A stretch of DNA of 21,961 nucleotides from Methanobacteriota archaeon (GTDB lineage: Archaea > Thermoplasmatota > Poseidoniia > Poseidoniales > Poseidoniaceae): contig PCBQ01000051.1 of assembly GCA_002731395.1 (NCBI GenBank), positions 1-21,961 of the forward strand, given 5' to 3'. The notes below the pieces were generated by a model, which was not told the origin of the DNA, did not search any database, and saw nothing but the letters and a program-made list of their open reading frames with translations. The translations under genes were made by a program, and so were the position numbers. Each line of letters opens with the position of its first letter. Within the stretch, counting starts at the first letter, position 1. This document shows, piece after piece, positions 7,087 to 17,000 of this stretch.

Positions 7087-8888
7087 GCCTCGTCCCACGG
7101 GGCCACATCGCTGGGCTCCTCGTCAGATTCAGGCTCTTCTGAGGCCTGCTCTTCCTCGGTTGATGCCTCATCCGTCGTCTCTGGGTACACCTTCGCGTCC
7201 TCTTCAACGGCGTCTTCCTCGTCCATGTCTTCGCCCTCTTGGCCTGTGCGTGCTGCGGCCACACGAGCAATTCCAGCAACGCCAAGGAGGAAAACGAAGA
7301 GGGCGATGACGATCGTCACCATTGGTGTTTCCTCCACTTCCTCGGCGTAAGTCCACGACACTTCGGCGCCCGTGACGCCGATGTCTGCGGTGACCAGGTC
7401 TTCGACCGCTTCGAGTGGCGTTCCGCTCAGGTCGATGATGCCGCATGCGAGGGCGTGAGCACCGTCGTTGGGCATCCGCCACGTCAGCGGGATGTCCATC
7501 TCGCTGCCTGCGGCCAGGCCGCCATAGGTGGAGAGTTGGATGTAACTTGGTGAGGTATCAGCGGCTTCTCCATCCACGGTGCACTCCAGCACCGGAGACG
7601 CCGCATCCGCAGCGCCGCTGTTGCGGACGGTCAGCATCACGCCGAGGCTTTCGTTGACCGTGGCGGTACGTTCCTCGACCTCGATGGCCACGACTTCGAT
7701 CATGGGCAGTTCGAGGTTTACCACGCTGGTGGGTGCCCATACGGCGGGAACGGTGGTCACGAAGGTCCCCCAACCGGTGGTGGCCGTGACGGTCATGGTC
7801 CCGTCTTCCTTCCCGTAGACCCCGTCTCCAGTGAGCCATTCCACGATCCGGGTCATCTCGCTTGAGCCGAGGTCGACACCAACCTCGTCGCCCATGGTCT
7901 CAGCAAAGGCGTTGGGGGATTTGCTGCCCTTGTACCCAAGGTCACTGCCGCTGATCAAAGCTCCAGGCATGTTGGTGGTGACCGTCCTGCCGCTGAGCCG
8001 TCGTATCCATGCGTCGGTCCAACCGCCCGTGCCGGTGCTGTCTTCGTAGACCAGGTCCGCATTGTCGACAGCGACAACGTCCTCGTCGGTGCGGCTACCA
8101 AGGATGATCGAACTTCGGATGCTCAGGGACGAGCCGTCTTCTGCGATGATGGGGGCGCTGCCTTCCATGGTTGAACGGTCGATGGAGCATGAGCCGGTGC
8201 AGCGCAGGTCGGCGCCACGCACCGTCGAGTCCTCGATGAGGAGGGTTCCTTGCACGTCGATGCTGAAGGCGGCATCGCCCCAGGTCAGGACAAGGTCAGT
8301 TCCCTCGAGGTTCCACGCCTCGTGCCGCATGATGTTCGCCGATGCATCGACCACTTCTACGGCCATGGGTCCGAAGGGGAAGGGATGGTTGTGGGTGACG
8401 TTCAGGGTCAAGGTGTCCATGCCGTCGCCGAGATCAACCTGGAGGCTGACCTCATCGCCGCTAGGATCGATCACGCTTTCACCGGTTGACGCCGTGATGG
8501 TCAGGGATTCGCTTCCGTTCAACACAGATGACATCATCAGGCGCACCGTCGCCGATCCACTCAGACCAGTTACGGGCAGAGCGATGGTGGATGCACCGCC
8601 CGAGAAGGCCATGTAGGCCTCAATCTCAGAACCGGTGAGGTTTGCGTTGTTGAGGTTCAACGTCGCGCCCTCATCGACGCGCACCATCGCGTTCTCGCCA
8701 AAGGATATGTTTGCTTCAACGGTGAATGTCGCTCCGTTGGTCACGGTGAATCCTTGGTCGTATGTGGTGTCCTCGCTCAGGGTCTGTGTGCTCTCGATGA
8801 CGTCCGCCTCGCGTGCATCCACAGCAGCAGCCATGGGTGCTCCGAGAAGGAGGGCCAGAAGGAGGAACGCGGTCAGCGTGCGGGACAT
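7083..8888 (-). CDS. Type I surface protein: beta-helix-like body, CARDB domain, TM and acidic cytosolic tail
   Basis: The product has 601 residues. A signal peptide occupies about 1-23 (AFLLLALLLGAPMAAA). Residues about 35-390 are rich in short beta repeats (GATFTVEANISF, GATLNLNNANLTG, then GTLLIEDSTVRGADL), as in right-handed parallel beta-helix or pectate-lyase-like surface proteins. A CARDB/Ig-like domain spans about 395-505 (VNESLGVMLTVRNSGAADAA). One membrane segment lies at 523-546 and is followed by a 55-residue tail dominated by Asp and Glu. C230/C234 and C436/C482 could form disulfides. Five N-X-S/T sequons (N60, N83, N124, N163, N412) make it a plausible AglB substrate. It lies 45 bases downstream of carS on the same strand, so the two may share a transcript. 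I see no catalytic residues; the role is probably structural or adhesive. Topology is confident, function is not known. Confidence 0.82.
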   Translation of the reverse strand: MSRTLTAFLLLALLLGAPMAAAVDAREADVIESTQTLSEDTTYDQGFTVTNGATFTVEANISFGENAMVRVDEGATLNLNNANLTGSEIEAYMAFSGGASTIALPVTGLSGSATVRLMMSSVLNGSESLTITASTGESVIDPSGDEVSLQVDLGDGMDTLTLNVTHNHPFPFGPMAVEVVDASANIMRHEAWNLEGTDLVLTWGDAAFSIDVQGTLLIEDSTVRGADLRCTGSCSIDRSTMEGSAPIIAEDGSSLSIRSSIILGSRTDEDVVAVDNADLVYEDSTGTGGWTDAWIRRLSGRTVTTNMPGALISGSDLGYKGSKSPNAFAETMGDEVGVDLGSSEMTRIVEWLTGDGVYGKEDGTMTVTATTGWGTFVTTVPAVWAPTSVVNLELPMIEVVAIEVEERTATVNESLGVMLTVRNSGAADAASPVLECTVDGEAADTSPSYIQLSTYGGLAAGSEMDIPLTWRMPNDGAHALACGIIDLSGTPLEAVEDLVTADIGVTGAEVSWTYAEEVEETPMVTIVIALFVFLLGVAGIARVAAARTGQEGEDMDEEDAVEEDAKVYPETTDEASTEEEQASEEPESDEEPSDVAPWDEA

Positions 8889-8933
8889 GGCTGTGCGTGC
8901 ATCCAGGGGAACATCAAGTTCCCGCCGACCCGT

Positions 8934-9587
8934 TCAGTAGGGGACGTCCTTCCAACCGATGGCGTATCCGAGCATGTTGAACGAGCGGTGGAGCACGGGC
9001 GTCGCTACCAGAAGAACGAGCATCGGGGCCAACAGGTCAGCCTCACCGTGCAAGCCTGGGAGCAAAAGCCATCCCAACACGAAGACCATCATGGCAAAAG
9101 GAAGGGTGTCAAGGAGTGGTGCTTTGGACGAAACGTCACCTTCGCGCTTGAGGCCTCGACGGCGCTTGAAGAAGGAGCCTGTCATGTCACCGAGAAGCGA
9201 GAAGAAGCCGAGCGAACTTCCGACGATGAAGGCCCAAAGGCCACGCGACATCGACGCGTCGTGGTCGAGCAGGGGGTCAACGAAGATGCCACAGGCTTCA
9301 CCGGTGTCGACAGCGCTGGCCATCACCACCATGAGCAGTCCCGAGGTCAGGCTCCCGCCCACAAGTCCGTTCCAAGTCTTCCCGTCTCCGAGCAGCCGGT
9401 TTCCATCCCACGCGGTACGTCCTCCGTCGATCGGCCACGGTCCATAGCCCGTCTTGGGCAACCATTTGCCCCACATCATGGCAAAGGTGTTGACAAGAAA
9501 GCCCGGGAGGAAAATCCACAACACAAGGAAGCTCATGCCAGCCAAACCGAGGCTCTCCTCGCACGTTCCCCAAAGGGCCTCGTCCAT
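8934..9587 (-). CDS. carS: CDP-archaeol synthase (CTP:2,3-di-O-geranylgeranyl-sn-glycerol-1-phosphate cytidyltransferase)
   Basis: The product has 217 residues and is an integral membrane protein with about five membrane segments. It transfers CMP from CTP to digeranylgeranylglyceryl phosphate, giving CDP-archaeol, the precursor of archaeal polar lipids. The family (DUF46/CarS) is recognised from LPGFLVNTFA (27-36), PIDGG (52-56), NRLLGDGKTWNGL (63-75), SLLGDMTGSFFKRR (130-143), PLLDTLPF (157-164) and the C-terminal HRSFNMLGY...GWKDVPY (200-217). The length is slightly above the usual 170-190 residues because of an N-terminal extension of about 17 residues; an alternative start is M18 at 9536. 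No strong ribosome site precedes either candidate. The gene diverges from purD across 80 bases and lies 45 bases upstream of the surface protein gene. The family call is strong and is a marker for archaeal ether-lipid synthesis. Confidence 0.93.
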   Translation of the reverse strand: MDEALWGTCEESLGLAGMSFLVLWIFLPGFLVNTFAMMWGKWLPKTGYGPWPIDGGRTAWDGNRLLGDGKTWNGLVGGSLTSGLLMVVMASAVDTGEACGIFVDPLLDHDASMSRGLWAFIVGSSLGFFSLLGDMTGSFFKRRRGLKREGDVSSKAPLLDTLPFAMMVFVLGWLLLPGLHGEADLLAPMLVLLVATPVLHRSFNMLGYAIGWKDVPY

Positions 9588-9667
9588 GCGTGGACATCTC
9601 TGCTTGGCCCATGAACATGCCCGCAGCCAGCGTTGGGCTTATGGTCCGCAGGGAACGACACCACCGC

Positions 9668-10957
9668 ATGGAAAAGCGGCGCGTCCTTTTGGTGGGCTCA
9701 GGTGGACGCGAACACGCGCTTGCCATGGCGCTAACTCGAGACCAGCGGGTCGAGCTGCACACCGCACCAGGCAACCCCGGTACGGCACAGCTTGGCACGA
9801 ACCATGCCGTCGGCGCTGCTGATGTTGCAGGCCTTCTGGCGCTGGCAAATGAGCTGGACGTGCACCTTGTTGTCGTTGGTCCAGAGGCTCCATTGTGCGA
9901 CGGCCTTGTGGATGCACTCGGCCAACGTCCCTGCTTCGGTCCGGTGGCCGCACACGCGGCATTGGAGGGTTCCAAGTCCTTCGCAAAAGAGGCCATGCAA
10001 GCAGCAGGTGTGCCCACCGCTGAACACGTCATCGTCCGCAGGGCCGGGGCCCTCGGTGACGCCCTTGACCGGTTTTCCGGTGCACCGTGGGTGATCAAAC
10101 AAGACGGTCTTGCCGGTGGTAAGGGTGTGTTGGTCACAGAAGACAGGGAAAAGGCCGAGGCCTTCGCCCTCAGCGCCGTCGCCACCGCGGGTTCCGTGGT
10201 CATCGAGGCCTTCCTTCCCGGTGAAGAGGCCAGCATGCTGGTGCTGATGGATGCCTCCGGTTACCGCTGCTTGCCCGCCAGTCAAGACCACAAGCGCGTC
10301 GGGGAGGGCGACGAGGGTCCAAACACCGGCGGCATGGGGGCCTACTGCCCAGCACCTGTCGTGACCCCCGAGGTTCAAGCCAAGGTGGAATCCAGAATCG
10401 TCGGCCCGATGCATGCTCACCTCTGCGCGCAAGAGCAGCCCTACCGTGGCGTGCTGTACGTTGGTTTGATGATCGACCAAAGAGGCGACCCTTATGTTGT
10501 GGAATTCAACGTTCGTTTCGGCGATCCTGAATGTCAAGTGACGATGCCTCTGCTTGGCGACCACGCCTTGGATTGGTTCACGGCTGTCGCTCAAGACAAC
10601 CTGGCTCAAGTGATGCATTCCATCGAGGAAAGTGCGTTGCTAACGGTGGTGCTCGCGAGCGAGGGCTATCCATCCAGCGCGGTGACCGGTCGTATCATCG
10701 AAGGACTCAACGCCAATGAAGTCACACACACGGGGCACGGCCGAGCATGGGTCAACATGGCGGGCCTAAAATTGGACGCTGACGCGAATCCCATCTCGAG
10801 CGGCGGGCGTGTCCTCAGCGTGACGGGCATGAGCGACAGCTTGCAGGGGGCGGCCGACTTGGCTTACGCACGCCTTTCGAGCCTCGCGCTGGAGGGCGCG
10901 CATTATCGTCGCGATATCGGTGCGCGGGCGGGTGTTCAGCACCCGGACATAAATTGA
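9668..10957 (+). CDS. purD: Phosphoribosylamine--glycine ligase (GAR synthetase)
   Basis: The product has 429 residues, the usual length. It catalyses the ATP-dependent joining of 5-phosphoribosylamine and glycine, the second step of de novo purine synthesis, in the cytosol. Visible motifs are the N-terminal VLLVGSGGREHAL (6-18), the phosphate-binding APGNPGTA (33-40), the ATP-grasp loop KQDGLAGGKGV (144-154), QDHKR (206-210), NTGGMGAY (219-226) and the metal-binding EFNVRFGDPECQ (279-290). The start at 9668 is chosen from homology, since family members begin only a few residues before the VLxxGSGGREHAL strand. The frame is open further upstream (ATG at 9641, GTG at 9590), but those starts would add an atypical leader and run into the divergent carS region. 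No strong ribosome site is seen. It stands alone, not beside other pur genes. Confidence 0.96.
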   Translation: MEKRRVLLVGSGGREHALAMALTRDQRVELHTAPGNPGTAQLGTNHAVGAADVAGLLALANELDVHLVVVGPEAPLCDGLVDALGQRPCFGPVAAHAALEGSKSFAKEAMQAAGVPTAEHVIVRRAGALGDALDRFSGAPWVIKQDGLAGGKGVLVTEDREKAEAFALSAVATAGSVVIEAFLPGEEASMLVLMDASGYRCLPASQDHKRVGEGDEGPNTGGMGAYCPAPVVTPEVQAKVESRIVGPMHAHLCAQEQPYRGVLYVGLMIDQRGDPYVVEFNVRFGDPECQVTMPLLGDHALDWFTAVAQDNLAQVMHSIEESALLTVVLASEGYPSSAVTGRIIEGLNANEVTHTGHGRAWVNMAGLKLDADANPISSGGRVLSVTGMSDSLQGAADLAYARLSSLALEGAHYRRDIGARAGVQHPDIN

Positions 10958-10976
10958 ACACTCGCTCGGGTGACTG

Positions 10977-10994
10977 CGGCCCCGTGTTGGGCCG
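10977..10994 (+). other. GC-rich hairpin after purD
   Basis: CGGCCC (10977-10982) and GGGCCG (10989-10994) can form a 6-pair stem with a 6-base loop, 19 bases after the purD stop and just upstream of the candidate aglB TATA box. No T-run follows, so a classical terminator is doubtful. It could mark the transcript end or be chance in GC-rich DNA. Confidence 0.3.
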
Positions 10995-11000
10995 AACCGG

Positions 11001-11006
11001 TTATAA
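11001..11006 (+). promoter_or_regulatory. Candidate TATA box for the aglB fusion gene
   Basis: TTATAA is the clearest AT-rich element in the 109-base purD-aglB gap. It lies 61 bases before the aglB ATG, so initiation about 25 bases downstream would leave a leader of roughly 35 bases. No convincing BRE is seen beside it. The leader contains GAGAGGG (11053-11059), seven bases before the ATG. Confidence 0.45.
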
Positions 11007-11066
11007 CGATACCATAGGTCGCGAAGTTGCTCCAGCCATGCTGTTGCACCTAGAGAGGGATACCCC

Positions 11067-14000
11067 ATGAACACCACGAACGTGACGACAGTGTCGTCAA
11101 AGACGTCGCTCGGCCTGCTTCTTGCGCCGATCGCCGTCCTTTTGGCGATGCTCACCGACCTGATCGGAGGCTTCGGCCTCGGATACGAGAACAACCTGTA
11201 CCCGCTGCTCTTTGTGGCCGCGGGTGCGATGCTTGGCCGCGCGCCAAGCCTCCTTGCCGAGCGCGAGGTCATTCCAGCGTCGACGTCCACCCTCTCTCTC
11301 GGGACGATTGTTGCTGGTGCGGCCTTCGGTTTCATCGCCGTCCCTGCCGTTGGCGGCAGTGCCTTTGTCGGCCTGCTGTTCGCCATCAACCTCATCGGCA
11401 CGCACGTGCTGGTGAGCGGTGAACGCTCAGAATGGGCGACGGTCCTTACCTTCTCGAGCCTCGGTCTGCTCTTCGGGCTCGTCGCAGCCGCAACGGCTGG
11501 TGACACCGGTCTCGTGACCAAGGAATACACCTTCGAAGGCCAGACCGCCCCGACACTCAACGAATACCGGGAAGCCCTCGGCTTTGTGTTCTTCAACATC
11601 TGGATCATGTTCAGCGTGCTCGGCGCGCTGGTTGCGGTCCTCGCCCGTGGCGTGCTCAACGAGCCCGGCAAGGGTTGGTTCGGACACCTTTCGGAGTTCG
11701 ACGGTCCGTGGGACCGCAGCAGCCTTCCGCTCCAGGTTGGTTTGCTCGCATGGTTCGCGGCCCACGCCCTGGTTTTGGCCCAATTCAAGCATGTGGAACT
11801 CCACGACAGGCTGGCTTTGACCGGCGTCGATGGATACCACGGTCACTTCTCGGTCTGGGCTGCCGTCCTGACCGGATTTGTGGCTCTTGGCGTGGCCAGC
11901 ATGGTCGCTGAGCGTTGGTACACACGCGCCATGACGCTTGGATCGATGTGGGTCTACTACCTCGTCGCTGCTGCCTACGAAATGGGCATGTGGGGGGATG
12001 TCGAGAACGAAAGTTCGATGGCTCCAGTCGTGTGGTTTGGTGTCACATTCTTCATTGGTCTGGCCATTTACTCAATTTCCACAAACAAGTCGTGGGGCGG
12101 TTGGAGCAACCGCTCCGAGGACACCCCGAGCGGCGCCCGCACGTTCTGGTCTGCACATTGGTCCCAGGTCATGATCGCCTCGGCTTTCGTCATGGCCTTC
12201 GCGGTCCGCGCTCAGTGGTACGTGGTTCCCGCCATGAACGGCTACGGAACAGGCGACTGGGACCTCACGGGCGGTTCTGACCCGTGGTACATGAAGCGCG
12301 TTGTGGATTACATCTTGATGCAAAACGCGCATCTTGTCTTTGACGCAGATCGCTTCTATCCACTTGGCGGCATCAACCCGCGTCCGCCCCTGTTCGTATG
12401 GTCCATCGCCCTGCTTGCGATGATTTTGGAACCCTTCCTCGCCACCCCCGAGGATGCCGTTTGGTGGGCGATGGTCTCCATCCCCGCCATCTTTGGTGCC
12501 TTGACGGTCTTCCCAGTGGCGGCGATCGCACGTGACCACGTCAGCAAACCCGCTGCGGTTATCGCGGCGTGGCTCATCGCCATGATGCCCGGTCACATCT
12601 CTCGTTCGACGTGGGCCAACGCGGACCACGATGCGTTCGTGATGTTCTTCATGGCACTTGGATTCATGTGGTTCCTTCGAGCCATGGCTGCGGGCGGTGA
12701 TGAACGCCTCACACGCTCTACTGACGCCCGTCCGTCCACCGTCATGCGCGCCTTTGGCGACGTGGCCACGTACCGCCGCTTCGCGGTGGTCAACGCTGCC
12801 TTGGCTGGTGTGGCCTTTGGTGTGGTCGCGCTCGGATGGAAGGGTTTCGTGGTCGCACCTTCGATTCTCTTTGTGGGCTACGTCTACATCGTGGCGACCA
12901 ACATGTTCCGCAACAAGGACAGCACCACGCTCAACATGCTGATGCTGACGATGCTCGGGACAACGCTGCTCCTTGCCATGCCGTTCTACGCCTACCCCGG
13001 CATGGATCTGGTCTTCAGCGGCACTGGCCTTCAGCCGCTCCTGTTCGTTCTTGGCTTCACCATGGCCATCGCTTACGTGACCACTGGATTCCGCGACAAG
13101 CCATGGCTGCTCGTTCTCGGCTCCTTGGCCGGAGCCGCCGCGGCCTTTGTGGGCATCATCTGGCTGCTTCAGTTCTTGGAGCAATCCAACGCGTTCAACG
13201 TCTTGTTCACCGGTGCAGGCTACTTCACCAAGACCAAGATTTTCGGCACGGTTGCTGAAGCCAATGCTCCAGATCGTGGGATGCTCTTCGCGTCGTTTGG
13301 CCCTATTGTGTTCATCCTTGCATTGAGCATGGGCATCATCGCCCTTTGGCGAGGCACCCGCCAGCGTCGCCATGAGCACATCTTCATGGCCACATGGATT
13401 CTGCTTGCCATCTTCATGTCGTGGACGGCTGCCCGTTTCATCTTCAACGCCACTCCGGCCATGGCCGTGCTTGGCGCTTGGGGCGCTGTGGGGCTTTGGA
13501 GCTGGTCCGGCACGAAGGAAATGACGCGCAAGATGCGTCGGCTTGGCGTCCGCACTCCGGCCGACCGTATTGCTTCGGCTCGCAAGGCCGTGTGGCGCAC
13601 GCCGCAATTTAGCGCGATCATGCTCGTTATGATCATGCTCGGCGGACAACACATGACCTACGGTTTGGACGCTGGTATTCCCGGCACTTCTCCTCAGGAA
13701 GACGACATTGACGAGACCATCTACAACATCGTTCCCGACGTGCTTCGCTGGGACGTTGCAGGCTTCTCGTTCCTCAACCCAACCGCGTACGAGGACGGTG
13801 GCATGCGTTACCTTGGTGCCTTTGGCAGCAGTTTCAACCAGCAAGGTTGGAACGACGCATACGCATGGCTTGCCGCTCAGGACGTGGACGACCCATACTC
13901 TCAGAAACCGGCCTTTGTCTCATGGTGGGACTACGGTTTCCAAGCGCTGACCTCCGGTGACCACCCCTCCGTTTCGGACAACTTCCAGTCGGGTATCCCG

Positions 14001-17000
14001 GCGACCGGGAACATGCTGCTGGCACGCGGCGAAGCCGACTTGGCAGCGATGTGGTTCTGGCAACTTGCTGAAGGCGACCGCGTGTATGCGGGCGACCGTG
14101 GCTATGACACCACCTTCACCCCTTCCTTTGACGCGGTGCTCGTTGACCACCTCACCGACGATCAATACGCCGCCCTGATGGACATCAACAACGGCACGGA
14201 CTTCCGTGATGAAACGCGGATCATCGACGGTCAAGAGCGGGAAGTCAGCCTGCCCACCGAGGTCCTTGACGCCTCCTTCCACGTCACGCAGACCAACAGG
14301 GACACCATCATGACCCAAGGTTACAAGCTGAACGAGGACGGCACCACGAGCGACGACATGCGATGGCGCCTCTGGAAGGACGGAGAGATCCTCGCCTGTG
14401 TCGAGAGCCTCGCCAGTTCCTGCGACGGGACGGACTTCATTTCAGAGGAAGACGCCAGCCGATCGTTCAACAACAACGTCCGTTTGACCACGGACACGAC
14501 TTTCGAGGTCACGCACTATGTGTTTGGCGACTACTGGTACACGGCAGACCTGGCTGAAGAGTTCAACTCGGTCTCGACGCACATCCACCGTTCAAACGCC
14601 CGTCTGGCCATGACCGTCCAGTTGCTGGTCAACGGTTTGTCCGAGGAGCAGGTGATGAACCTCTACACTGACATCATCGGTCTGGAAGGCGCATATTCTG
14701 TTCAGGATTACCAAGGCGCTCCCGGCGTAACCATCGACCGCGACCATGAAATCCGGTACTTCGCGGTTGACAACCGCTTGTACCCGCGTGCCGGTCGCTA
14801 CACGGCTGACGCTCAGTACAACGGGGGGCAACCCATGGGCATTTTCGCTGCCCCAACAATCCTCTCTGGTCAGGACCCGACCACGTTCATGACCGAGGTC
14901 TACGAAACGCAGCGAGGTGCTTTCACCGATGAGATGACGCGTGAAGAAGTGGATGAAGCCATCCGCCAAGACGTGCTCAACCAACAGGCCGGTGCAGAGA
15001 TCGATCCTGTGCAAATCATCGATGTGCGGGCCGACCACACGGCCCAGTTCTTCGACACCATGGTGGCGAGAACCTACGTCGGTTACGGCGCATCAACACT
15101 CGGTGTGGACAGCGATGGCTCCAACCCCCAGCCAGCGCAGCACTTCGGAATGAGCGGCTCCCCTGGGACCTTCATGGCTCAAGCCCTACCGCTTCCGGGC
15201 GCGATGATGAACCATTTCGTGTTGGCCAACTACAACGACGACACGACCGTCGAGAACAGTTACAGTCAGGCCAACTCCATGGTCAAGATCCTGAAGTTTT
15301 ACCCCGGTGCGGAAATGACCGGTCAGGTGACCTTCGCCGACGACGGCCAACCTCTGGAGAACGTGCGCCTCCTCATTGAGCGTGACGCCTTTTCCGGGGA
15401 GTCCGGAGAAGATCTCGACCCGGACACCTACTGGATCCCAATCGGATTCGTCGACACTGATGAGGAAGGGCGCTACTCCTTCCTCGCACCAGCAGGTCAC
15501 ATCCGCGTGAGTGCCTTCATCGGTGAGTACGATCCGTCCTCGGCTCGCAACGCCATCCAAGACGGCTCGTTCACCGAGAACCTTGGCGACATCCTTGCCG
15601 AGTACAACGATGACCGCACCATCAACGAAATTACCGCCGTTCTTGGGCAGGTTGCCAACATGACATGGGTGGGCGAGACGCACCTCAACGTGAGCGGTGC
15701 CGAAGCCAACCGTGTGGCGCCTTTCGACCGTTCGGCGGACCTTGCGGTGACATCGAGCGGTGTGAGCGGCGTTGTGACGTGGACCGGCGACGAATCCTTT
15801 GCCGGCGAACCTCTCGTCGACACGACCTTCATTCTGCGCGACATCTGGTCGTACACCGACAACCACACGGTGGTCACAAACAACGGTTCCTTCACGACCG
15901 AGGAGACCCGTATCTTGCAAGGCACCGGTGAGGTGACCTTCACCGAGAACGGGACCTTCGAGTCCGATGGTGTCGCCGTTGCGCGTGGGTTTACGGGGAC
16001 CTACACCCGTCAATTGAACGGCGATCGCATCCACACCGCCAACGGAACGTGGACCGGCCGCGGCATCATTGAGGGCTGGGTCAGCCAAGAGGACCTCGTC
16101 AACGTGTCTGACTGCATGGAAAACGACACCGTGATGCCCGAAAACACCTCTGTGTGTTCCATGACTGGCGCCGACGACGCGGGCAAATACCTCTTCGAGG
16201 GAACCGTCACGGCCAGTGGCCGTGTGGAGACCCTATCGCCAACCGTTGTCGTCCGCGATGTGCAGGGTCAGACCTTTGAGGGCGCTGGCGTCTTTGAAGG
16301 AACAGGTACCCTCAATGGAACGGGCCTCTTTACCGGGCAAGGCGACTTCTCTGGGCCAATGGTCCAACCCGGCTCTTTCTACAAAACCGGCTTGCTTCCT
16401 GGCGTCTACAACATGTTTGCCGTTCTCCCCAACGGGCGGCAGGTCCTGTTGCCAGACCCCGTAACCGTCGGTGTCGAGGCCTCCTACGACCTGGAGATGA
16501 CCATGCCCGGCGCCGTGTTTGCCGACGTCCTTGAGGACATGGACGGCAACGTCCTACCAAACACGATCATCGAGCTGGTGGACACTGTCCTCGGACTGGA
16601 TGAATCCGTGACCATTGTGACCGGTGAAAACGGAAGCTTCAGTCAAGGCCCAATCCCATCTGGCGAATACTACTACCGCGTGGACGTTGACCACGACGGC
16701 TGGTACGAAATCAACGCCACCTTCAGCGTCCAAGATGAACCTCAAAACATCACGTTGGCGTATCCAGTGCCCCCAATGACCGACGTCACCATCCAGTTGG
16801 CTTCACCCTTCGGTAACGACGGCCAGCCCACGGTTGACGTCGCCAACCGGACCGTGACGCTCACGAACAACCTGCCCGACTCTGGTCTCGACCCGTACGT
16901 GGCCAAGAGCGATGAAAACGGCGTCCTTTACGCCGAGGTCCCCATGGGCAGTTACACCGTTTCGGACGAAGCTGACGAGGAGCACCTTCTCCTCGCGCTG

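Noticed and set aside
9590..9667. Upstream starts for purD (GTG 9590, ATG 9641)
   Set aside because: They add 9-26 residues that are absent from the family and fill the divergent promoter region. The ATG at 9668 matches the conserved N-terminus.
12072..13844. Long minus-strand open frame of 590 codons antisense to aglB
   Set aside because: It is His/Arg-rich with no recognisable domain and lies wholly over the STT3 core, whose motifs are intact on the plus strand. It is a shadow produced by GC-rich codon use.
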